Position numbers and translations under genes: made by a program. From an uncultured Ruthenibacterium sp. (GTDB lineage Bacteria; Bacillota; Clostridia; Oscillospirales; Ruminococcaceae): a DNA stretch of 64,000 bases. The notes beneath the pieces are model-generated. The model was not told where the DNA came from and did no database searches. It was given only the letters and a program-made list of their open reading frames with translations. This document shows positions 35,005-44,391 of this stretch, one piece after another; positions within the stretch are counted from its first letter, which is position 1; each line of letters begins with the position of its first letter. Location of the stretch: contig CALXBN010000036.1 of NCBI GenBank assembly GCA_944386555.1, positions 1 to 64,000 on the forward strand. Direction: 5' to 3'.

Positions 35005-36381
35005 ATGAACCCTGTCAATTTTACGCGAAACGAACACGCGGCCGCTGTGCTGGCCGCTTATTATGAGACGCCGCCCATGGCCTATGTCCACTCTTTCGGC
35101 TGCCAGCAGAACGTGAATGACGGCGAAAAGATCCTGGGCATCCTGATGGATCTGGGCTGCGGCCAGGCCCAGCGGCTGGAGGATGCAGACATCATTGTAT
35201 TCAACACCTGCGCCGTGCGTGAACATGCCGAACAGCGCGTGTTCGGCAATGTGGGCGCGCTGAAAAAGCTGAAGGAGCAAAACCCCCGGCTGATGATCGC
35301 TGTGTGCGGCTGTATGCCCCAGCAGGCCCATGTGGTGGAAAAATTCAAGCATAGCTATCCCTTTGTGGACATCGTCTTCGGCACCGGCGCCATCGACCGC
35401 CTGCCGGAGATGATCTGCCAGCGCATCGAAGGGCACAAGCGTGTGATGCGTCAGCCGGAGGAGCGCACGGACATTGTGGAGCATATGCCCATCCGCCGTG
35501 ACTCTGCCTTCCGGGCGTGGCTGCCCATCATGTACGGGTGCGACAACTTCTGTTCGTACTGCATTGTGCCCTATGTGCGCGGGCGCGAGCGCAGCCGCCG
35601 CAGCGCCGATATCCTGGCCGAGTTCCGGCAGCTGGTGGCCGACGGCTACAAGGACATCACCCTGCTGGGCCAGAATGTGAACAGCTATGGCAAGGGCCTG
35701 GGCGAAGAGCTGGATTTTGCCGATCTTCTGGCAATGCTGGCCGCCGTGCCCGGTGATTACCGCATCCGCTTCATGACCAGCCATCCCAAGGATGCCACGA
35801 AAAAGCTCATTGACACCATGGCGTCCAGCGACCATATCGCGAAACATCTGCACCTGCCGGTACAGTCCGGATCGGACACGATCCTGCAGGCGATGAACCG
35901 CAGGTACACGGCGGCCCGGTACTTGGAGCTGATAGATTATGCAAAGCAGACCATACCGGAAATGACCTATTCCAGCGATATCATCGTGGGATTCCCCGGG
36001 GAGACGGAAGAGGATTTCCGTCGGACGGAAGAGCTGGTGCGGCGTGTGGAATATATGCAGCTGTTCACCTTTATTTACTCCAAGCGCGCCGGCACCCCGG
36101 CCGCCCGCCTGCCGGACCCCACGCCTCATGCCGAAAAGGCCGCGCGCATCGCCCGTCTGGTGGCCATCCAGGACGCCGTAGTGGAAAAACTGACGGCTGC
36201 CCTGGTGGGCACGGAAGTGCAGGTGCTGGTGGAGGGGCCTGGCCGCACGCCGGGTGTCTTTACCGGCCGTTTGGACAACAATATGGTGGTGGAGGTGCCC
36301 GGCCCCGCGCCGGTGGGGCAATTTGCTTTCGCCCGCATTGAAAGCGCCAAGGGCGCCGTACTGAAAGGCCGGCTGGTGTAA
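35005..36381 (+). CDS. miaB: tRNA-2-methylthio-N6-dimethylallyladenosine synthase
   Basis: A 458-residue radical-SAM methylthiotransferase that adds the 2-methylthio group to i6A37 of tRNA. The N-terminal cluster Cys lie in HSFGCQQN, FNTCAVRE and AVCGCMPQ; the radical-SAM motif is GCDNFCSYCIVPYVRGRE; a C-terminal TRAM domain follows. The start at 35005 follows AAAGGGGGAGG; an upstream frame from 34891 overlaps the promoter. miaA, which makes its substrate, lies five genes downstream in the same run. Confidence 0.96.
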   Translation: MNPVNFTRNEHAAAVLAAYYETPPMAYVHSFGCQQNVNDGEKILGILMDLGCGQAQRLEDADIIVFNTCAVREHAEQRVFGNVGALKKLKEQNPRLMIAVCGCMPQQAHVVEKFKHSYPFVDIVFGTGAIDRLPEMICQRIEGHKRVMRQPEERTDIVEHMPIRRDSAFRAWLPIMYGCDNFCSYCIVPYVRGRERSRRSADILAEFRQLVADGYKDITLLGQNVNSYGKGLGEELDFADLLAMLAAVPGDYRIRFMTSHPKDATKKLIDTMASSDHIAKHLHLPVQSGSDTILQAMNRRYTAARYLELIDYAKQTIPEMTYSSDIIVGFPGETEEDFRRTEELVRRVEYMQLFTFIYSKRAGTPAARLPDPTPHAEKAARIARLVAIQDAVVEKLTAALVGTEVQVLVEGPGRTPGVFTGRLDNNMVVEVPGPAPVGQFAFARIESAKGAVLKGRLV

Positions 36382-36465
36382 GTCCGGTACGTCCGCCTGA
36401 AAAAGGGCCCGGGAAGGGCCGGGCTGCAGGCGGCATCAACAAAAATGCAAAGGAGACTGAAGATT

Positions 36466-36882
36466 ATGGCAAAAGATGCAATCACCCTGTTCAAAGAGGC
36501 TGCCGTTCAGCTGCAGCATGAAGAGGCCTACCTGGCTTTGTCGCATGCACTGAAAATGAACGATGAAGACGAGGCGCTGCAGCAGCTGATCGGGGACTTC
36601 AATCTGGCGCGCATCGATTTGAACAGCGAGCTTTCCAAACCGGCCGCGGAAAAAGATCAGGACAAGGTGGCACGCCTGAATGACCGCGTCAGCGAACTGT
36701 ACAACCAGATCATGGCCAACGAGAGCATGGCTGTGTACAATGAAGCCAAGGGAGAAGTAGAGCAGATCATCAGCCATATCAACGCCATTGTCAACACAGC
36801 CATCAACGGCGGAGATCCCATGACGGTAGAGCAGCCCAGCGCCTGCACGGGTTCCTGCGCTTCCTGCGCCGGCTGCCACTGA
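36466..36882 (+). CDS. ricA: YlbF/YmcA-family protein, RicA-like, with Cys-rich tail
   Basis: A 138-residue helical protein of the YlbF/YmcA family. In Bacillus subtilis YmcA (RicA) forms with YlbF and YaaT a complex that binds 4Fe-4S clusters and helps RNase Y process mRNAs. Here the C terminus ends in CTGSCASCAGCH, four Cys that could hold such a cluster. Position right after miaB matches the Bacillus miaB-ymcA order, so RicA is preferred over YlbF. AAGGAG precedes the start. Assignment of RicA versus RicF is by gene order only. Confidence 0.78.
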   Translation: MAKDAITLFKEAAVQLQHEEAYLALSHALKMNDEDEALQQLIGDFNLARIDLNSELSKPAAEKDQDKVARLNDRVSELYNQIMANESMAVYNEAKGEVEQIISHINAIVNTAINGGDPMTVEQPSACTGSCASCAGCH

Positions 36883-36933
36883 GCAGGACGGGCCCAAGCG
36901 GGAAGTTGAACAAAAGAAGGAAACGGTGAAATT

Positions 36934-39543
36934 ATGGCGGCACTGTCCCCGATGATGCAGCAATATTTTGAGATGAAAAAGCAGCATCCAGACAAGATCC
37001 TGTTTTTCCGTCTGGGCGATTTTTACGAGATGTTTTTTGATGATGCCATTTTGGCATCCAAAGAACTGGAGCTGACCCTCACAGGCCGCGACTGCGGCCA
37101 GGAACAGCGGGCACCCATGTGCGGTGTGCCCTTCCACTCCTATGAAGGCTATGTGGCCAAACTGATCGCCAAAGGATACAAAGTTGCCATCTGCGAACAA
37201 ATGGAGGATCCCGCCCAGGCCAAAGGCCTGGTAAAGCGGGATATTGTGCGCGTGGTTACCCCTGGCACCGTTATTGAGAGCAGCATGCTGCAGGATGACA
37301 AAAACAATTATATTGCCAGCCTGTATCTGCACGAAGGCAGGGTGGGCGTGTGCTTCGCGGACGTCTCCACCGGCACTGCTCATACAACGATCCTTGCCGG
37401 CGACAAACTGGATATCCAGATCATCTCTGAACTGTGCCGCTACACCCCCAGCGAGGTGCTGTTCAATACCGCCCTGCTGAACTGCAAGGCCGTCACCGCC
37501 TACATCAAGCAGCAGCTGGGCTGCGCAGTGGAACTGGCCGAGGAGGAGCGGTATGACCCTGCAGCCTGCCGTTCTGCCCTGCAAAACCAATTTGGCCCGG
37601 CATATGAACAGGCCACCGGCCGGCGCTGGGACGACGAGGCGTCTCTGGCTTTGGCGGTGCTGCTGGGCTATCTGGCCGAAACCCAGAAAAAAGGTGTAGA
37701 GCGGCTGAAGACCGTAGATAATTACGCTGAAGCACAGTTCATGCAGCTGTCTCCGGTAACTCGTGCCAATTTGGAACTGACGGAGACCATGCGCGGCAGG
37801 GAGAAAAAAGGCACGCTGCTGTGGGTGCTGGACAAGACCCAGACGGCCATGGGCAAGCGCCTGCTGCGCAGCTGGATCGAACAGCCTCTGGTAAGCGTGG
37901 CGGCCATCAACAGCCGTCTGGATGGCGTAGAGGAACTGCTGGCTGCCACGATGGCCCGGCAGGATCTGCGTCAGGCACTGGGGTATGTGTTCGATTTGGA
38001 ACGACTGATGACCCGTGCCGTCTATGGTTCGGCCACGCCCCGGGAGATATACGCCCTGGCATCTACCTGCGCCCAGCTGCCCCAGATCCGCCGCCTGGCC
38101 GGAAGCTTTTCCTGCGAGGAATTGTCGGGGATCCTGGCGGATCTTGATGAGCTGGCTGATGTGCGGGAGAGGATCTTCGCCGCGGTGGATGAAAACGCCC
38201 CGGCTCTTTTGAAGGACGGCGGCGTCATCAAGGCGGGCTACAGCCAAGAGGTGGACGAGCTGCGGGATATCATGGCCGGCGGCAAGGGCTTTTTGGGCGA
38301 GATGGAAGCAAAGCTGAAGGAAGAAACCGGTATCCGCACATTGAAGATCGGCTACAACCGGGTGTTCGGCTATTATATCGAAGTCAGCAAATCTTTCACA
38401 AGCCAAGTGCCCGAGACCTTTGTGCGCAAGCAGACCCTGACCAATGGCGAGCGGTACATCACCCCCGAACTCAAAGAGCTGGAAAACAAGATCCTGGGTG
38501 CCGGTGAGCGCCTGGCCGCGCTGGAGCGCCAGCTGTTCGACGAATTGCTGCACGCTGTCAGCGCACAGCTGCCTCGCATCCAGCGCACGGCCGGCGCTCT
38601 GGCCCGTCTGGATGTCCTGTGCAGCCTGGCCGAGACGGCGGCCAACAACAATTATGTGCGCCCGGCCGTGGATGCCGGTGACCGGCTGGTGATCCGTGAA
38701 GGCCGCCATCCGGTGATTGAACAGATGCTGAAGGGCAATTTGTTCGTGCCCAACGATACCGTGCTGGACTGCGGTGAAAACCGCTGCCTGATCATTACCG
38801 GCCCCAATATGGCCGGCAAGTCCACCTATATGCGCCAGACGGCGCTGATTGCCCTGATGGCGCAGATCGGCTCTTTTGTTCCGGCGGCCAGCTGTGAGAT
38901 GGGGGTGGTGGACGCCATCTTTACCCGGGTGGGCGCTTCGGACGATCTGGCTGCGGGCCAGTCGACCTTTATGGTGGAGATGACCGAGGTGGCCGATATC
39001 CTGCGCAGTGCTACGCCCAAAAGCCTGGTGGTCCTGGACGAGATCGGGCGCGGCACATCCACTTTTGACGGCATGAGTATTGCCAGGGCGGTAGTGGAGC
39101 ATATTGCGGACCGCGATGCAGACTTGGGGTGCAAAACCTTGTTCGCAACCCATTACCACGAGCTGACCGATTTGGAAAACAGTGTGGACGGGGTAAAAAA
39201 CTACAACATTGCCGTCAAAAAGCGCGGGGATGACATCACCTTCCTGCGGCGTATCGTCCGCGGCCCGGCAGATGACAGCTACGGTATCCAGGTGGCGAAG
39301 CTGGCTGGCCTGCCGGACTGCGTCACCGACCGTGCCAAGCAGATCCTGAAGGTGCTGGAGGCCAACGCCCCCGACGCCAACCGGGTTACCCAGCTGGACT
39401 TCGACGCCGTGGAGCACTTTGCCCAGGCCGAAGTGCCCGGCGAGCTGGTGGAAAAGCTGCAGGCAACTGATATTGAGACCCTGACGCCGCTGGAGGCGCT
39501 GAATTTCTTGTACGAGCTGAAAAAGACGCTGGCCGAGGCGTAA
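36934..39543 (+). CDS. mutS: DNA mismatch repair protein MutS
   Basis: An 869-residue mismatch recognition ATPase. The mismatch-contacting Phe-X-Glu is in FRLGDFYEMFFDD near the N terminus. The C-terminal ATPase carries ITGPNMAGKSTYMRQ (about residue 623), STFMVEMTEVADIL and LVVLDEIGRGTSTFDG, then ATHYHELTDLE. Length and domain order are standard. It is followed after 28 nt by mutL. Confidence 0.97.
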   Translation: MAALSPMMQQYFEMKKQHPDKILFFRLGDFYEMFFDDAILASKELELTLTGRDCGQEQRAPMCGVPFHSYEGYVAKLIAKGYKVAICEQMEDPAQAKGLVKRDIVRVVTPGTVIESSMLQDDKNNYIASLYLHEGRVGVCFADVSTGTAHTTILAGDKLDIQIISELCRYTPSEVLFNTALLNCKAVTAYIKQQLGCAVELAEEERYDPAACRSALQNQFGPAYEQATGRRWDDEASLALAVLLGYLAETQKKGVERLKTVDNYAEAQFMQLSPVTRANLELTETMRGREKKGTLLWVLDKTQTAMGKRLLRSWIEQPLVSVAAINSRLDGVEELLAATMARQDLRQALGYVFDLERLMTRAVYGSATPREIYALASTCAQLPQIRRLAGSFSCEELSGILADLDELADVRERIFAAVDENAPALLKDGGVIKAGYSQEVDELRDIMAGGKGFLGEMEAKLKEETGIRTLKIGYNRVFGYYIEVSKSFTSQVPETFVRKQTLTNGERYITPELKELENKILGAGERLAALERQLFDELLHAVSAQLPRIQRTAGALARLDVLCSLAETAANNNYVRPAVDAGDRLVIREGRHPVIEQMLKGNLFVPNDTVLDCGENRCLIITGPNMAGKSTYMRQTALIALMAQIGSFVPAASCEMGVVDAIFTRVGASDDLAAGQSTFMVEMTEVADILRSATPKSLVVLDEIGRGTSTFDGMSIARAVVEHIADRDADLGCKTLFATHYHELTDLENSVDGVKNYNIAVKKRGDDITFLRRIVRGPADDSYGIQVAKLAGLPDCVTDRAKQILKVLEANAPDANRVTQLDFDAVEHFAQAEVPGELVEKLQATDIETLTPLEALNFLYELKKTLAEA

Positions 39544-39571
39544 AGCCTGCAGCGGAAAAGGGGAGAGGCAA

Positions 39572-41611
39572 ATGGCAAAAATTCAGGTGCTCAGCCCGCA
39601 TACCGCGGAGCTGATTGCCGCCGGCGAGGTAGTGGAGCGGCCCGCCTCCGTGGTGAAGGAGCTGGCCGAAAACGCGGTGGATGCCGGTGCGCGGCATATC
39701 GCCGTATCCATCGAGCGGGGCGGCGTCTCCCTGATCCAGGTGTCGGACGACGGGAGCGGCATCGAGGCCGAGTATCTGCCCACCGCCTTCCTGCGCCACG
39801 CCACCAGCAAGATCCGGACGGAGGATGATCTGGAGAACATCACCACCCTGGGCTTTCGCGGCGAGGCGCTGCCCTCCATTGCCGGCGTGGCCCGGGTAGA
39901 GGTGCTGACCAAAACCCCTCGGGACGAGTTTGCGTGCCTGTACCGCATCGAAGGCGGCCGCGAACTGGGCATGGAGGCCGGTGCGCGCCCGGTGGGCACC
40001 ACCTTCACCGTGCGGGATCTGTTTTATAATGTCCCCGCCCGTATGAAGTTTCTGAAAAAAGACCAGAGTGAGGGGAACTATGTCACCGATGTGATGACCC
40101 ACATGGCCCTGTCCCATCCGGAGATCGCCTTCAAGTTTGTCCGTGAGGGCAGGCTGCAGTTTCAGACACCCGGTGACGGGGATCTGCGCAGCGCTGCTTC
40201 GGCCGTGCTGAACCGGGACTTTGCCCGGGAGCTGCTGGAGACCGAACATACACAGGGCGGCTATCGGGTGACAGGGCTGGTGACGCCGCCGAAAAACTGT
40301 CGGGCCAGCCGTGCGATGCAGTTCTTTTTCATCAACGGCCGCTTCGTGAAAAACCGCACCATGATGGCTGCTCTGGAGGCTGCCTATAAGGGCACGCTGA
40401 TGCAGGGCAAATTCCCGGGCGGGGTTTTGATGCTGCAGATGCCGGCCCAACTGGTGGATGTGAACGTCCATCCGGCCAAGACGGAGGTGCGTTTTGCACG
40501 GGAGAAAGAAGTGTTCGACGCGGTGTACGCCGCGGTGAAAGCGGCTCTGAGTGCGCCGGGCAGCCTGGAAGAACCGTTCTCCTTTTCGGGCAGCGGCCAG
40601 CAGGTGCCGCCGCCGGTGCATCCGGTCCAGGTTACTGACCCCTTTGCGGTGCGTCGGGCGCCTTCGCCGCAGCCCCGGCAGGCCGATGTCAAACCGGTGG
40701 CAACCGTGCTGCCGGACATTGCGGAGGATTACGGCTTTTGGCGGGACAAGGTCAAGCCTATGCCCATTCCCGACGCCGGCAGCGGGCCTGTGTATCTCGC
40801 CACGGCGGCGAAGGCGCCGTATGTCCCTCCGGCCAGCGCCCATACGCCCATTACGCCCGAGATGAAAGCCCGGGCCAGGGCGGCTCAGCGGCGCATGCAG
40901 GGGCTGGATGTGGAGCCGGACAGCGGGGAAGAAGCCCTGCCGTCCGTTCCGGTGAAGGCGAAGGCACAGGCAGGCCCTGCCGAAAATGAGCCGCCGGTGC
41001 AGCCGGTGCAGACGGTTTTGCCCGGCGCAGTGCCGCTGGAGGAAAATCTTCGGTTCGTGGGCGAAGTATTCGGCACCTATATCATCGCCCAGCGCGGCAA
41101 AGAGCTTTGTTTTATTGACAAGCACGCGGCCCATGAGCGGATTCTGTACGAGAAACTGGCGGAAAACTACGGCCGTGTGGACAGCCAGCTGCTGATGCAG
41201 CCGGTGGTGGTGCAGCTTTCCGCCGATGAAAAAAACGCATTGCTGGCCGCCAAAGAATTGCTGGCTGACAGCGGGATCGAACTGGATGATTTTGGTGCGG
41301 GCACTGTGGCAGTTCGCACCGTGCCGGCCGATGTGGTGCCGGCTGACGTAGAGGACCTGGTGGTGGATGTGGCCGGCCGGCTGCTGGCAGACCCCCGCCA
41401 GACCGTGAGCGAAAAAACGGAATGGGTGCTTCACTCCATTGCCTGCCGAGCAGCCGTCAAGGCTGGGGATAAAACCCATCCCACCCGGCTGCTGCAGTTG
41501 GCGCAGGCGGTGCTGGACAGGAAGATCCCGCCTTTCTGCCCCCATGGGAGGCCGGTGGCGCTGCGGGTTACATTAAAGGAGCTGGAAAAACAGTTTGGCA
41601 GACAAGGTTAG
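39572..41611 (+). CDS. mutL: DNA mismatch repair protein MutL
   Basis: A 679-residue protein with an N-terminal GHKL ATPase (ELAENAVDAGA, VSDDGSGI, TLGFRGEALPSIA), a long Pro/Ala linker (about 335-490) and a C-terminal dimerisation domain. The motif IDKHAAHERILYEKL (about 515) and FCPHGRP near the end are the metal-binding residues of the endonuclease, so it should nick DNA like other non-methyl-directed MutL proteins. Its 3' end overlaps the miaA start by 17 nt. Confidence 0.95.
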   Translation: MAKIQVLSPHTAELIAAGEVVERPASVVKELAENAVDAGARHIAVSIERGGVSLIQVSDDGSGIEAEYLPTAFLRHATSKIRTEDDLENITTLGFRGEALPSIAGVARVEVLTKTPRDEFACLYRIEGGRELGMEAGARPVGTTFTVRDLFYNVPARMKFLKKDQSEGNYVTDVMTHMALSHPEIAFKFVREGRLQFQTPGDGDLRSAASAVLNRDFARELLETEHTQGGYRVTGLVTPPKNCRASRAMQFFFINGRFVKNRTMMAALEAAYKGTLMQGKFPGGVLMLQMPAQLVDVNVHPAKTEVRFAREKEVFDAVYAAVKAALSAPGSLEEPFSFSGSGQQVPPPVHPVQVTDPFAVRRAPSPQPRQADVKPVATVLPDIAEDYGFWRDKVKPMPIPDAGSGPVYLATAAKAPYVPPASAHTPITPEMKARARAAQRRMQGLDVEPDSGEEALPSVPVKAKAQAGPAENEPPVQPVQTVLPGAVPLEENLRFVGEVFGTYIIAQRGKELCFIDKHAAHERILYEKLAENYGRVDSQLLMQPVVVQLSADEKNALLAAKELLADSGIELDDFGAGTVAVRTVPADVVPADVEDLVVDVAGRLLADPRQTVSEKTEWVLHSIACRAAVKAGDKTHPTRLLQLAQAVLDRKIPPFCPHGRPVALRVTLKELEKQFGRQG

Positions 41612-42527
41612 TATTTTGGTGCTGTGCGGCCCCACTGCTACAGGCAAAACGGCGCTGGCTGCCGCGCTGGCCCGCAGGCTGGGCGGCGAAGTGGTGGGGG
41701 CCGACTCCATGCAGGTATATCGCGGCCTGCCCATTGGTACGGCGGCGCCCACGGCCGGGGAGATGGACGGCGTGCCTCATCACCTGATTGGCTTTTTGGA
41801 CCCGGCGCAGCCGTTTTCGGTGGCTGATTATGTGCGCCTGGCATCGGCCTGTGTTGCGGATATCTGCGCCCGGGGCCGTGTCCCCATTGTGGCCGGCGGA
41901 ACGGGGCTGTATCTTTCCAGCCTGGTGGAGGGGCTGCGCTTTGCCGGCGAAAAAGCGGCACCAGGCCTGCGGGAAGAACTGCAGCAGCGCCTGGCCCGGG
42001 AGGGCATCGCCCCGCTGTACGCCGAACTGCAGCAAATTGACCCGGCCTATGCCGCTACGCTGCATCCCAATAACCATGGGCGGGTGCTGCGTGCGTTGGA
42101 ACTGTACCGGCAGACGGGGCGCACCATGTCCTGGCAGCTGGCCCATTCCCGCCCGGCAGAACATCCCTATCATGCGCTGCTGTACGGGCTGGATTTCCCA
42201 CAGCGAAGCCAGCTGTATGCGCGCATCAATGCCCGGGTGGATGCTATGATGGATGCCGGCCTGCTGGAAGAGGCGCGCGGGGTGTATGCACATCGCGGGG
42301 CCTACCGAACGGCAGCCCAGGCAATTGGCTACAAAGAGTTTTTTCCGTATTTTGAAGGCGCGGCACCTTTGGAAAGCTGTGTTGAACAACTCAAGCAGGC
42401 CACCCGCCGATATGCCAAACGGCAGCTGACCTGGTTCCGCCGTATGGCAGGGCTTCGCTGGGAACAGGCGGCCGATCCCACTGCGGCGGAGCGTATTGCG
42501 GCAGCCTGGCGGGAATGGCACGCGTAG
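41595..42527 (+). CDS. miaA: tRNA dimethylallyltransferase
   Basis: A 310-residue enzyme that adds dimethylallyl to A37 of tRNA, providing the substrate of MiaB. P-loop CGPTATGKT, DSMQVYRGLPIGTAAPT and VAGGTGLYL are complete; C-terminal QATRRYAKRQLTWFRR is typical. The start is a TTG within the end of mutL, about 12 nt after AAGGAG. Confidence 0.94.
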   Translation: MADKVSILVLCGPTATGKTALAAALARRLGGEVVGADSMQVYRGLPIGTAAPTAGEMDGVPHHLIGFLDPAQPFSVADYVRLASACVADICARGRVPIVAGGTGLYLSSLVEGLRFAGEKAAPGLREELQQRLAREGIAPLYAELQQIDPAYAATLHPNNHGRVLRALELYRQTGRTMSWQLAHSRPAEHPYHALLYGLDFPQRSQLYARINARVDAMMDAGLLEEARGVYAHRGAYRTAAQAIGYKEFFPYFEGAAPLESCVEQLKQATRRYAKRQLTWFRRMAGLRWEQAADPTAAERIAAAWREWHA

Positions 42528-42554
42528 CCGGCAAGGAGAGGAGCGATAGACCCA

Positions 42555-43787
42555 GTGAAACCCAGACGGAAGCGCAGCCTGGGAAAATGGCTGGCGCTGG
42601 TGATGCTGTGCATTCCCATTGTTTATATTGCCCTGCAGGTGTTTCAGCGGGCAACCCGCTCTTACACGGTGCAGGCGGCGGTGGCTTACCGTATGGCGGA
42701 CACTTTGACCTGCGACGGCGTGCTGGGTACGCAGGAGGCCGAAATTCCCTGGACGCCCGACTCCGGAACATTGAGCTATGTGGCCTACAACGGCGAGCGC
42801 GTGTCTGCCGGCACGACGGTGGCCCAGGTATTTGCCAGTGAACAGGCGGCCGAGAGTTACGCAAGGTATCAGCAGCTGCAGCAGGAACTGGATGTGCTGG
42901 AAGAATCCCAGGCCAGCCTGGAGACATACTCGCTGGATATTGAAGCGCTGACGCGGCAGCGCCTGTACGATGTGTACGATGTGCTGGATGCCGTGGACAG
43001 CGGCAGCTATACGGCCGTGCCGGAACTGCGCAGCGATCTGCAGCTGACGCAGAACAAAATCCTGGCGGGAACCGGCGCTGCCACCGACTTTTCGTCCCGC
43101 ATCAGCGAATTGACGGCACTGCGGGACGCGGCGCTGTCCGCAGGAGATTCGACACCGGTGACAGCCCCGGCGGCCGGGTACTTTGTCTCCGGCCAGGATT
43201 CCGAGCAAAAGCAGTTTGCCATCGAACAGCTGGACGCCATGACGCCGGCTGAGCTGCAGGAGGCTGCGGCACAGCCCGCCCGTGAAAACGACGCATCGGT
43301 GGCAGGTAAACTGGTGCTGGATTATCACTGGCGCTTTTATACCGCCGTCAGTGCCGAAGACGCAGAAAAGTTTGCGGTGGGGGACAGCCTGACACTGTCC
43401 TTTCACAATCTCTCCAGCGAGGAGTTCCCTGTTGAAGTGGAAAGCGTCGCCTTGGACGAAGAAACCGGTCTTGCCAAGGTGGTGCTGCTGTGCAATTACA
43501 TCAATGGCACGGTTGTCACCCAGGAGCAAGCCCAGGCAACAGTTGCTTTCCAAGTATATGAAGGCCTGCGCATCCCGGCGCAGGCCCGCCATACGGTGGA
43601 AGGGCAGAACTGTGTCTATGTCAAATTTGGAGATCGCGCTTACCAGTGCCCCATTGAGATCCTGTATGAAGATGACGACTACATTCTGGTTTCATCCGAT
43701 TACGAGGCCGGTGTCAACGAACTGGAGCTGTATGACGAAGTGATTGTGGAAGGCATGGATCTGTATCACGGGAAAGTGCTGGATTGA
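42555..43787 (+). CDS. HlyD-like membrane fusion protein upstream of sepF
   Basis: A 410-residue protein with a basic start, a membrane anchor (about 11-30) and an extracellular part. YRMADTLTCDGVLGTQEAEIPW and GTLSYVAYNGERVSAGTTVAQVF resemble the barrel-sandwich halves of HlyD/RND adaptor proteins; a helical hairpin lies at about 95-150 and a beta-rich C-terminal half follows. No transporter partner is adjacent. Genes of this type often sit before sepF in clostridia, hinting at an envelope or division role (inference). The GTG start is preceded by AGGAGAGGAG. Confidence 0.72.
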   Translation: MKPRRKRSLGKWLALVMLCIPIVYIALQVFQRATRSYTVQAAVAYRMADTLTCDGVLGTQEAEIPWTPDSGTLSYVAYNGERVSAGTTVAQVFASEQAAESYARYQQLQQELDVLEESQASLETYSLDIEALTRQRLYDVYDVLDAVDSGSYTAVPELRSDLQLTQNKILAGTGAATDFSSRISELTALRDAALSAGDSTPVTAPAAGYFVSGQDSEQKQFAIEQLDAMTPAELQEAAAQPARENDASVAGKLVLDYHWRFYTAVSAEDAEKFAVGDSLTLSFHNLSSEEFPVEVESVALDEETGLAKVVLLCNYINGTVVTQEQAQATVAFQVYEGLRIPAQARHTVEGQNCVYVKFGDRAYQCPIEILYEDDDYILVSSDYEAGVNELELYDEVIVEGMDLYHGKVLD

Positions 43788-43838
43788 GGCGCTTTTTTGA
43801 AAAATTTGGTGCAAATGCGTGAAACCCGGCGGGAACGA

Positions 43839-43867
43839 TTGACAATTCTACGGAAAAATAGGATAAT
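43839..43867 (+). promoter_or_regulatory. Promoter of the sepF-ylmH-divIVA operon
   Basis: Perfect -35 TTGACA (43839-43844), 17 bp, GATAAT (43862-43867). Confidence 0.8.
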
Positions 43868-43938
43868 AAAACCATTAGCAGCCGTGCCCGGGGGTGGATA
43901 TGCCTTATGCAGGGGCGGCATATCAAAGGAGAGTCAGC

Positions 43939-44391
43939 ATGGGAATGTTCGATAAAATCAAAGGCATGATGGGTGTGCCGGAGTCCGGCGATTATGATGA
44001 AGGCGATATGGAGTACGCCGAGGACGATGCCGGCTACGGTGAGCAGGAAGAGTACCGCGGCGAACAGGAAACTGCCGGCAAGCGCGGCAACAAGGTGGTC
44101 AATATCAATTCCACCATGCAGCTGCAGGTGGTTTTGGTGAAGCCGGAGCGCTTTGACGATGCTTCCGCCATTGCGGACCATCTGAATGCCAAGCGCACGG
44201 TGGTGCTGAACCTGGAATCTACCAGCAAGGAGATTTCCCGCCGTCTGGTTGATTTCCTTTCCGGCGTAGCTTACGCCAACAATGGGCAGATCAAACGAGT
44301 GGCGGCCAGCACCTTCATCATCACGCCGTATAACGTGGATATCATGGGGGATTTGCTGGATGAGCTCGAGAGCAACGGCGTCTTCTTCTGA
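43939..44391 (+). CDS. sepF: Cell division protein SepF
   Basis: A 150-residue protein. An N-terminal amphipathic stretch (MGMFDKIKGMMG) for membrane binding and an acidic linker precede the SepF core (VVLVKPERFDDASAIADHL, then KEISRRLVDFLSGVAYANNG). SepF links FtsZ to the membrane during septation. The start follows AAAGGAGAG. The downstream ylmH start lies inside its 3' end. Confidence 0.94.
   Translation: MGMFDKIKGMMGVPESGDYDEGDMEYAEDDAGYGEQEEYRGEQETAGKRGNKVVNINSTMQLQVVLVKPERFDDASAIADHLNAKRTVVLNLESTSKEISRRLVDFLSGVAYANNGQIKRVAASTFIITPYNVDIMGDLLDELESNGVFF

Noticed and set aside
36436-39417. A 993-codon minus-strand open frame opposite mutS
   Set aside because: It is an exact shadow of mutS, produced by GC-rich codon use; its translation is His/Gln-rich with no domain. 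The same applies to the long antisense frames opposite pcrA (4809-6908), the uppS-dxr region (25403-28093), rseP/ispG and mutL.
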